Source: Clostridia bacterium
Lineage (GTDB): Bacteria; Bacillota; Clostridia; Oscillospirales; Ruminococcaceae
Length of the DNA stretch: 13,564 nucleotides
Direction of reading: 5' to 3'
Assembly (NCBI GenBank): GCA_021152595.1
Contig: JAGKVC010000086.1
Span: 1-13,564 of the forward strand
The stretch's first letter is position 1. Every line of letters starts with the position of its first letter. Below are positions 7,207-13,564 of this stretch, in pieces. Both the position numbers and the translations under genes were made by a program. The notes beneath the pieces were generated by a model. It was not told where the DNA came from. It did no database searches and saw only the letters and a list, made by a program, of their open reading frames with translations.

Positions 7207-7629
7207 TTATCCCTCGATTGCAATGAGCTTCTTTTCGGGGATCTTCGGGACAGGCTCCTTCTTCGGAATCTCCAGATTCAGAACACCGTCCGTGAACTTT
7301 GCCTTGATATCGGTCTCGGTAACATCCTCGCCGACATAGAAGCTGCGGCTGAACGAGCCGGTATAGCGCTCTCTGCGGATATATTTGCCGTCCGCATCCT
7401 GCTCGTCATTGCTCTGGGCAGTGGTCGCGCTGACGGTCAGATAGCCGTCCTTCAGCTCTGCATGAATATCCTCTTTCTTTACACCAGGCAGGTCGATCAT
7501 GAGCTGATAGCCCTGCTCGGTCTCTTTGACATCGGTCTTCATCGCGTTTGCGGACGCATGGTCAAATGCAAACGGATTGCCGAAGAAATCATCAACAAGA
7601 TTTTCTCTGAAAATGCTAGGGAATAACAT
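7207..7629 (-). CDS. Small heat-shock protein, Hsp20/alpha-crystallin family
   Basis: 140 residues from ATG 7629 with an ideal AAAGGAGG ribosome site 8 bases upstream. The alpha-crystallin domain covers about 31-124: MKTDVKETEQGYQLMIDLPG at the start, VKKEDIHAELKDGYLTV in the middle, and the family signature AKFTDGVLNLEIPK (110-123). Residues 136-138 (IAI) are the C-terminal I-x-I motif that docks neighbouring dimers in the oligomer. The N-terminal arm is short (MLFPSIFRENLVDDFF) and typical of clostridial Hsp18 proteins. Role: ATP-independent holdase that keeps unfolding proteins soluble during heat stress. It is a single-gene transcript with its own promoter overlapped by a CIRCE operator, so control by HrcA is expected. 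No GroES/GroEL or DnaK genes are adjacent. Confidence 0.97.
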   Translation of the reverse strand: MLFPSIFRENLVDDFFGNPFAFDHASANAMKTDVKETEQGYQLMIDLPGVKKEDIHAELKDGYLTVSATTAQSNDEQDADGKYIRRERYTGSFSRSFYVGEDVTETDIKAKFTDGVLNLEIPKKEPVPKIPEKKLIAIEG

Positions 7630-7737
7630 AGGTCAGTCCTCCTTTTACTCATCGGGCAATACACCGGATCAACATTTGAGCAACGGGACCTTGTGCAGGT
7701 TCCCGGGTTCCTGCGCTTGTTCCTTTGTTCTGACTGT
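7630..7737 (-). other. Leader of the hsp20 mRNA
   Basis: About 100 bases between the predicted transcription start (about 7731) and the ATG. It holds a possible hairpin with one bulged base (GGGACC at 7685-7690 with GGTTCCC at 7698-7704) and the CCCGGG palindrome. The ribosome site itself is not clearly paired with any U-run, so no RNA thermometer is supported. Confidence 0.4.
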
Positions 7738-7766
7738 ATTATAGCACATAAAATTAGCACTGTCAA
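7738..7766 (-). promoter_or_regulatory. Consensus sigma-A promoter of hsp20
   Basis: On the minus strand: TTGACA (7761-7766), a 17-bp spacer, TATAAT (7738-7743), with TGC directly before the -10. Both hexamers are perfect consensus. The -35 lies inside the CIRCE operator, as expected for repression by HrcA. Confidence 0.95.
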
Positions 7767-7780
7767 GGGGAGAGTGCTAA
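7754..7780. promoter_or_regulatory. CIRCE operator (HrcA binding site)
   Basis: TTAGCACTG (7754-7762), 9 bases, GAGTGCTAA (7772-7780). This matches the CIRCE consensus TTAGCACTC-N9-GAGTGCTAA with a single change (G for C at 7762). That position is inside the promoter -35, where it supplies part of the perfect TTGACA on the other strand. Confidence 0.95.
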
Positions 7781-7845
7781 TTTTCGGCGGGGTTTCACAT
7801 TCTGTCACAAAACCGACATATTTGCTGCGATATCGGGTACAAAAG

Positions 7846-7885
7846 AACAGGCAGCCCCACATATGATATGCGGAAACTGCCTGTT
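7846..7885 (-). terminator. Terminator of the YidC-fusion / sulfatase-like operon
   Basis: AACAGGCAG (7846-7854) pairs with CTGCCTGTT (7877-7885). Inside it CCACATAT pairs with ATATGCGG (one wobble). On the minus strand the stem is followed by CTTTTG, a short U-run. It begins 5 bases after the stop codon of the sulfatase-like gene. Confidence 0.8.
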
Positions 7886-7889
7886 TGAT

Positions 7890-9953
7890 TCAATAGCTGC
7901 TGTCCATTTCGATAATCAGATCGGGCGGCTGCGTCTCTGTCACCCGTTTCAGCTCGGTGCGGTCGCCGGTGAAGGTATAACCGAGGAACGCATTGGTCTG
8001 AGAAGCGCGGAACGGCTTTTTCCAGACGATCTTTTCGCCGGCATAATCAAATTCCTCACGTGCAAACCAGATCCGCTCGCGGAGATCGCCGGACTGATAA
8101 TCATAGATCGAGGATGCAAACAGCGCGTCATCCTGTTCCGGCTGATACAATCCGGATGCAATCAGAAACGTCTTGGGCAGATCGTTGAGCGAGACCGGTG
8201 CATCGGAAACTGCCATTTCACCGGCGGTTCGGTGCGGCTCCTTGACAAGCAGAATCGGGAATGCGCCTTTTTTGTTGTGGACGCCGTGGTCGCTGGCAAT
8301 GAGAATCAGTGCATCATCATAGACACCCAGCTCCTTCAGCTTATCCAGATAGCTGCTGACCAGATCAAGGCAGAGGGCATATTCCTGCTCCATCGATTTG
8401 GTCTCAAGGGGATAATGCGGTCCTTTGAGATGCTGCATGATAAAGGCATTTTTCCCGTCCTGCCGCATCTGCAAATTCGCAATTCCCTGAACGAAAGCAC
8501 CGTTTCCGGTCTTGCCGCTGACCGGCGTGGAAACCATATTCGGCAGGCTTTCCTCCGTCACCTCACAATACCGTTTCAGGCAATAGGGCAGATAGCGATA
8601 GCGCGAAAGCTGCATGAAGAACGCCGGAATCGCCTCCGCATCAATAATCAGATCGGCTTCCACCTCCATAAGATTATCCGCACATTCCGTCATGTAATTG
8701 TAATTACACGCAAAATCACCGTAGAGATTGACAGCATACAAATTCTCATGCAGTGTGCCGAACAGCCGGACCGCCTGCGGAGATTTGAAAATGCTGCTGT
8801 ACCATTCCTCCAATGTCCCCTCCGGCAGGAGCTCCGTTCCGGTCAGCAGCTGCGGAATGGATAGCGTTGTGGAATCATAGACTGTGCAGCAATTATTATA
8901 ATAGGTGAAATCATGCAGCGCAGCCGCCTTTTCCGGCTCTGCTTCCAGAATCGCCTCGAAACGATCCGCATCGGCTTCGTCCAGAATCATGAGGATGATA
9001 TTTTTCTCCGGCGAGACCGTGAACTGCCCCTCCCCCGACGGCACAAGCCATGTGCGCGGATAGGGCGTTGTCAGCAGCAGAATCCCGAGCGTCACCGCCT
9101 CGATGCCGCCAAGCACAGCCGGAAGCACGACCTCTGCCTTCCGGATCTTTTCGCTGTATTTGCGCAGGATCACCGGCAGAATAAACGGCAGAATCAGCAG
9201 GACAATCCAGATCACTGCCGTCAGAACCGTCTCCTTGCCGAACTGCGACCAGTCCACATGCTCGCCCATTGCAGACGGAAGCGAGCGGTTCATGCAGAGA
9301 TACTGGAGATAGGTGCAGAGGAACAGACCGCACATCAGCGCACGGAAGATCTGCGGAACAGGCTTTTTCGCCGAGCAGATCAGCACCGGCAGAACAATGG
9401 CAAGCACCAGTGCGCGTTCTGCGAGAATCGGCAGGAAATCCGAGAGAATGAACTTGAATTCCAGCACATTGTTCAGATAGGATTCGCCGGGCAGATAGAT
9501 CAGTACAGTGAAGACCAGCGGCAGGGTGCTCAGCAGCGCCGAGACATAGCCGCGTGCCGTCGGGTGCGGATCCCCGATCAGATGCATCAGTACGCTGTAT
9601 GCAAGCCAGATGCCGAAAAAGAGCGCGATCATACAGAACAGGTACATCGCCGGATTCGCCTCTGTCAGCCCTGTCGAGACGCTGCGCCGGAAAAAGGCCG
9701 TAATGCCGGCTGCCGTAGCTGCCGCCGCGATGATCACCGCAAACGATGCATCCGAAAACAGCTTATAGAGCCGGAACACAATCATCGCTGCACAGAGCAG
9801 CACACTGACTGCCGCAGCAGCCGGCAGCGGCATGATCTCCGGTATGACCAGAAAGAGCAGCAGTGCCCCTGCCATCAGGATGCAGCAGAGGATTCCGTAT
9901 GCCTTTTGCAGCTTTGTCTCCGTCTGATGCGGCGCAAGAAGTTTGTCAATCAT
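7890..9953 (-). CDS. Polytopic sulfatase/alkaline-phosphatase-superfamily membrane enzyme
   Basis: 687 residues from ATG 9953, chosen for its GGAAGGAG site about 9 bases upstream and position 4 bases after the preceding stop; a longer frame runs into that gene and is not homologous. Residues about 17-300 hold eight or so membrane helices. The C-terminal extracellular domain has superfamily landmarks: IILMILDEADAD with Asp325 as metal ligand, CTVYDSTTLSIPQLLTG (356-372) where a Thr/Ser nucleophile is expected, HLKGPHYP (508-515), and LIASDHGVHNKKG (551-563) with Asp555/His556. This layout is like LtaS, EptA and related phosphoglycerol or phosphoethanolamine transferases, though the exact nucleophile cannot be fixed by eye. 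Beside a CDP-glycerol-type transferase, a role in adding or trimming phospho-groups on a surface polymer is the best inference; true sulfatase activity is unlikely. Confidence 0.88.
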   Translation of the reverse strand: MIDKLLAPHQTETKLQKAYGILCCILMAGALLLFLVIPEIMPLPAAAAVSVLLCAAMIVFRLYKLFSDASFAVIIAAAATAAGITAFFRRSVSTGLTEANPAMYLFCMIALFFGIWLAYSVLMHLIGDPHPTARGYVSALLSTLPLVFTVLIYLPGESYLNNVLEFKFILSDFLPILAERALVLAIVLPVLICSAKKPVPQIFRALMCGLFLCTYLQYLCMNRSLPSAMGEHVDWSQFGKETVLTAVIWIVLLILPFILPVILRKYSEKIRKAEVVLPAVLGGIEAVTLGILLLTTPYPRTWLVPSGEGQFTVSPEKNIILMILDEADADRFEAILEAEPEKAAALHDFTYYNNCCTVYDSTTLSIPQLLTGTELLPEGTLEEWYSSIFKSPQAVRLFGTLHENLYAVNLYGDFACNYNYMTECADNLMEVEADLIIDAEAIPAFFMQLSRYRYLPYCLKRYCEVTEESLPNMVSTPVSGKTGNGAFVQGIANLQMRQDGKNAFIMQHLKGPHYPLETKSMEQEYALCLDLVSSYLDKLKELGVYDDALILIASDHGVHNKKGAFPILLVKEPHRTAGEMAVSDAPVSLNDLPKTFLIASGLYQPEQDDALFASSIYDYQSGDLRERIWFAREEFDYAGEKIVWKKPFRASQTNAFLGYTFTGDRTELKRVTETQPPDLIIEMDSSY

Positions 9954-9957
9954 ACGC

Positions 9958-11991
9958 TCACAGCTCCTTCCGCAGGGATTTGATGATATATCTGCCGCCG
10001 ACAGCACCGCTCTTTCCGACATTATACATATGCGCTTTGCATGCTGCTTCAATCGCTTCGGCATAGGCATCCTGATGTTCGAGCATCTCTCTGACGATCT
10101 CCGCCGCCTGCGGAAGCTCGGAGATTTCGATGACTCTGCCGGTTTCACTGCGCATGGTAATCGTGATCGGCTTTGTCTCGATCTTGTCGTAATCGGGATT
10201 CATGACCTTCATCGGCGTATTGATGAACAGCACCGGTTTTTTGGTCGTGAAGGCATATTCCCAGCCGATACCCGACCAGTCCGTGATCAGCAGATCTGCT
10301 TCGAGGACGGGATTATTCGAGCTGAAATCGGTCTGAATCTCAATATCGGGATTGCCGCTGTATTTTTCCTTGAGCAGTTCAAATTTTTCCGGTTCATGGC
10401 GGACATGCTGCGGATGCGGACGAAGCGTGACCGTGCATCCGCTGCCGGAGAGCGCATCAAGAAGCTGCTCCGCACAGGAATCCGCGATATTATCGGGCTG
10501 CCATGAGGGGGCAATGAGGATGCGCGGCTTTTCATGTGCCGGATGCTCCTCCGCCTGATACTGTGCGATCATATCGTCGAGCAGCGGATAGCCGACTTCG
10601 ACCAGACGCTTTTCCGGTGAACCGTAAAGCGCTTCCATTTCGCGGATCTCATTCTTGAAATCGACGCCCGTGCAGAAGACCGTATCGAACCAGTCCAGCG
10701 CATTTTTCCGGTAGGTCAGCGCCGCACTGCCGATGCCGTGATCGGTATAGACATACTCCACATCCTTGCGGACACGGGAGCGCTTGATATGATACTTTTC
10801 GAGATCGGGCAGCGTCATGACACACATATCGCATTCGAGCTTCATGAACAGCGGAATCAGACAGCTGTCCGAGGCGATGTAATAGGGCGTGATATGCGGA
10901 TGATGCTCCTTGAAGATTTTGTCCTCCGGATCGCTCGTGACATAATGGATCTGAATATCCGAATGCGTGCAGATATAGTCAATGAAGCCCTTGAAGTATT
11001 TATAGAAGCCGTTTGATTCGGAATAGAACATGAGCTGCATATCCTGCACGGCACAGAAGCGCTTGTAATCGGCGCGTTCGCGCTTGCGGTTGACGCGGTG
11101 AACCGCCTCCGCCTTTTTGCGCTCGGCTTCCATCTTCTCGAGATATGCAAAGTCGATATGCTTCTTCGGCGGCATCACGAGATTCACGCCGACCATCGAG
11201 AGGATCGAAAAGAGATTGCCGCAGATCCAGTAAAGTCCGACACCTGCCGGCACAAGGAACGAGAAATACACCGAGAACGCAATCGTAAAGAGCATGACGC
11301 CGACCTTGTTCCATGTCGCCTGCGTGACCTGCAAAACATTGATGCGGTTCTGGATATGGCACATGAGCCATGCGCTGAGGCCGGAGAACAGCGGAATCGT
11401 CAGCAGGCGGTTCAGGCTGAGCGTCGGGCACTCGCTGAGATCCAGCCCGAGGAAATGCACATTCAGTCCGCGGATTGTCTCTACCGCACCGGAAAGCGCA
11501 CCGTCTGCCGGAGAGAGTCCCTGCTGAATCTGATGCATCACGGCGATCTGCCATGCATTGCCGCTGTCGGTAATGCCGAGCGTACCCGTCAGCCATTGCG
11601 AGAGCGCATCCGTCACGCTGCGGTCCAGATTCAGCGCATAAGAAAGCGGCCGGTAGATGACACCGACCAGTCCAAGCACCAGAATGATCTGAACAAACAG
11701 CGGGACAAGATCCAGCAGCGGATGATAGCCGTATTTTTTATAGAGCGCGAGCTGCTCATCCGTGAAGGTATCCTTATCGTCGATATACTTGGTCTTGAGT
11801 ACATTCAGCTCCGGCTGAAGCTGCACCATGCGGATCGAATTCTTTTGCAGCATCAGATTCACCGGAAAAAGCAGAACCTTTGTCAGCAGCGTGAACAGCA
11901 CAATGCTGAGTCCGTAGTTCCGGACAAGCTGAAAGCAGAAGATCATCACCTTGCCCAGAACCGCATAGAGCACCCCCATAACGTGACTCAT
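9958..11991 (-). CDS. YidC/Oxa1 insertase domain fused to CDP-glycerol-type glycerophosphotransferase
   Basis: 677 residues from ATG 11991, which overlaps the stop of the small upstream gene (ATGA). Residues 1-275 are a complete YidC core: NYGLSIVLFTLLTKVLLFPV (25-44) with Lys38 where YidC has its conserved basic groove residue, LQPELNVLKTKY (58-69), ALYKKYGYHPLLDLVPLFVQ (82-101), and PAGVGLYWICGNLFSIL (248-264); about five helices. A charged helix (about 281-312) links to residues 315-677, which match the TagB/TagF-type family: TDHGIG (His418), VGYPLLDDM (466-474), TLRPHPQHV (522-530), LLITDWSGIGWEYAF (567-581, Asp571/Ser573) and PVLFINT (586-592). The frame is unbroken, so this is one polypeptide. 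Inferred: a cytoplasmic transferase held at a YidC-like membrane module, building a glycerol-phosphate or similar polymer. It is probably a paralogue, as the housekeeping yidC normally lies by rnpA. Confidence 0.9.
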   Translation of the reverse strand: MSHVMGVLYAVLGKVMIFCFQLVRNYGLSIVLFTLLTKVLLFPVNLMLQKNSIRMVQLQPELNVLKTKYIDDKDTFTDEQLALYKKYGYHPLLDLVPLFVQIILVLGLVGVIYRPLSYALNLDRSVTDALSQWLTGTLGITDSGNAWQIAVMHQIQQGLSPADGALSGAVETIRGLNVHFLGLDLSECPTLSLNRLLTIPLFSGLSAWLMCHIQNRINVLQVTQATWNKVGVMLFTIAFSVYFSFLVPAGVGLYWICGNLFSILSMVGVNLVMPPKKHIDFAYLEKMEAERKKAEAVHRVNRKRERADYKRFCAVQDMQLMFYSESNGFYKYFKGFIDYICTHSDIQIHYVTSDPEDKIFKEHHPHITPYYIASDSCLIPLFMKLECDMCVMTLPDLEKYHIKRSRVRKDVEYVYTDHGIGSAALTYRKNALDWFDTVFCTGVDFKNEIREMEALYGSPEKRLVEVGYPLLDDMIAQYQAEEHPAHEKPRILIAPSWQPDNIADSCAEQLLDALSGSGCTVTLRPHPQHVRHEPEKFELLKEKYSGNPDIEIQTDFSSNNPVLEADLLITDWSGIGWEYAFTTKKPVLFINTPMKVMNPDYDKIETKPITITMRSETGRVIEISELPQAAEIVREMLEHQDAYAEAIEAACKAHMYNVGKSGAVGGRYIIKSLRKEL

Positions 11992-12245
11992 TCTGCTGCC
12001 CCGTCGTTGTCGTCCTCATCGCCGAGCAGATCGGCGGTGCTGATATCCTTCTTGCGGTCATCGGCGAGCGTGCGCGCAGCAGGCTGTGCCTCGCCCTCCT
12101 TCTTCTTGCGGAACAGGCGCTTGAGCTTGTTGCCGAAGATGCCGAGCACCGCGCCGATTGCCACAACGGCACCGACTGCAATCTGGATAATATAGCTGGT
12201 TGTTGCCGGATCAATGTAGAACGCGGCAGAGGTTAATTGAAACAT
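11988..12245 (-). CDS. Small single-helix membrane protein with IDPATTSY motif
   Basis: 85 residues from ATG 12245, which has GGAG 10 bases upstream; a GTG at 12254 is only one base after that GGAG and is rejected. It starts MFQLTSAAFYIDPATTSYII, then a membrane helix (IIQIAVGAVVAIGAVLGIF), a basic stretch (KLKRLFRKKK) that should face the cytoplasm, and an acidic tail (LLGDEDDNDGAAE). The (Y)IDPxTxSY(I/L)(I/L)Q start is, from memory, a recurring feature of small proteins beside genes for membrane phosphodiesterases and sulfatase-like enzymes in several phyla; no function is known to me. It leads the operon and overlaps the YidC-fusion gene by four bases, so it is probably made in equal amount and may be a subunit or assembly factor of that complex. 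Confidence 0.85.
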   Translation of the reverse strand: MFQLTSAAFYIDPATTSYIIQIAVGAVVAIGAVLGIFGNKLKRLFRKKKEGEAQPAARTLADDRKKDISTADLLGDEDDNDGAAE

Positions 12246-12267
12246 AATCGTCACACTCCGTTTTTCC

Positions 12268-12296
12268 TATATTATAAGGTATAATATAACATGTTA
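12268..12296. repeat. Inverted repeat and palindrome at the predicted transcription start
   Basis: TATATTATA (12268-12276) and TATAATATA (12280-12288) are perfect inverted repeats with a 3-base spacer. The adjoining TAACATGTTA (12287-12296) is a perfect 10-bp palindrome. Together they cover roughly -5 to +23 of the predicted operon start (about 12291), a classic repressor position. AT-richness makes chance occurrence possible. Confidence 0.45.
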
Positions 12297-12297
12297 C

Positions 12298-12326
12298 AGT
12301 ATATCACAAATCCCGCCAAAAGTCAA
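12298..12326 (-). promoter_or_regulatory. Promoter of the membrane-polymer operon
   Basis: On the minus strand: -35 TTGACT (12321-12326), a 17-bp spacer, -10 TATACT (12298-12303) preceded by TGA (extended -10). Predicted start near 12291 gives a leader of about 45 bases to ATG 12245. No other promoter is visible within the tightly packed three-gene unit. Confidence 0.82.
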
Positions 12327-12379
12327 CCGCGCAGACCACTGCATGCATGGCATCCGGAAAACGGCTGAAATTTCTGAGA

Positions 12380-12424
12380 AAGAAAGATGCCGCCCGGACG
12401 TCAAACGCGAGCAGCATCTTTCTT
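12380..12424 (-). terminator. Terminator of the enolase gene
   Basis: Bases 12380-12396 pair with 12408-12424 as a 17-bp RNA stem (two G-U wobbles) around an 11-base loop. The 3' side of the stem, read on the minus strand, is UC-rich (ATCTTTCTTTCTC), so the U-tract lies partly within the stem. It sits 29 bases past the enolase stop and before the next promoter. Confidence 0.75.
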
Positions 12425-12453
12425 CTGATATTCAGCAGGAAAACGGAGAATGC

Positions 12454-13564
<1,111 letters not shown>

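Noticed and set aside
7630..7731. RNA thermometer in the hsp20 leader
   Set aside because: The AAAGGAGG site is not visibly paired with a UUUU or ROSE-type segment, and CIRCE already explains heat control.
7863..8864. Plus-strand open frame (333 codons) opposite the 3' part of the sulfatase-like gene
   Set aside because: The antisense strand carries the conserved SDHG and metal-ligand motifs; this frame has no recognisable domain and begins inside the operon terminator.
8913..9983. Long plus-strand open frame (356 codons) opposite the sulfatase-like gene
   Set aside because: Low-complexity Arg/Gln/His-rich translation, no ribosome site or family motif, and fully antisense to a well supported membrane protein.
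10980..11150. YidC-transferase fusion as a frameshift or assembly join
   Set aside because: The frame is continuous through a charged helical linker, codon use looks the same on both sides, and both domains are complete. This contrasts with the cut domains at the 1-160 junction. External read data would still be the final test.
11098..12195. Long plus-strand open frame (365 codons) opposite the YidC fusion gene
   Set aside because: Translation is a charged, motif-free sequence mirroring the antisense of YidC helices and spanning two real genes.

Overview
The window looks like a chromosomal segment of a moderately GC-rich anaerobic Firmicute, most likely a Ruminococcus-type member of the Oscillospiraceae. 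This rests on a dockerin-like calcium loop in a secreted protein, a CIRCE/HrcA-type heat-shock promoter, strong AAGGAGG-like ribosome binding sites, and clostridial-style flavoprotein, hydrolase and teichoic-acid-like genes. The genus is an inference. There are nine genuine protein genes (two cut by the window or by a junction). No rRNA, tRNA, CRISPR array, insertion sequence or phage gene was seen.

Layout. (1) Bases 1-3920, plus strand: a DUF58 membrane protein and a membrane-anchored transglutaminase-like protein, overlapping by four bases as a two-gene operon. The first ~53 codons of the DUF58 reading frame do not belong to DUF58. They read as a piece of a biotin-dependent carboxyltransferase (propionyl-/methylmalonyl-CoA carboxylase type) joined in frame, probably an assembly chimera. 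(2) A bidirectional terminator at 3964-4002 separates this from a minus-strand operon (5759 to 4035): an alpha/beta hydrolase-fold protein, a 69-residue coiled protein, and a flavodoxin-fold oxidoreductase with an iron-sulfur-type cysteine motif. (3) A divergent control region (5760-6003) with two promoters and several inverted repeats also drives a plus-strand gene for a secreted dockerin/flavodoxin/cyclophilin-like three-module protein (6004-7119). (4) A small heat-shock protein gene (7629 to 7207, minus) has its own consensus promoter overlapped by a CIRCE operator.

(5) Bases 12326 to 7846, minus strand, form the most interesting unit. One strong promoter drives three tightly packed genes: a small one-helix membrane protein, a single polypeptide joining a YidC/Oxa1 membrane-insertase domain to a CDP-glycerol-type glycerophosphotransferase domain, and a polytopic sulfatase/alkaline-phosphatase-superfamily enzyme. 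Inferred role: a membrane-assembled pathway that makes or decorates a phosphate-containing surface polymer, with the cytoplasmic transferase tethered to a YidC-like membrane module and the extracellular phospho-transfer or cleavage done by the sulfatase-like enzyme. (6) The window ends inside the enolase gene (minus strand), which has its own terminator at 12380-12424.

All four promoters found have a 17-bp spacer and a TGN-extended -10 element. All function calls are from reading sequence motifs by eye; no database search was made.
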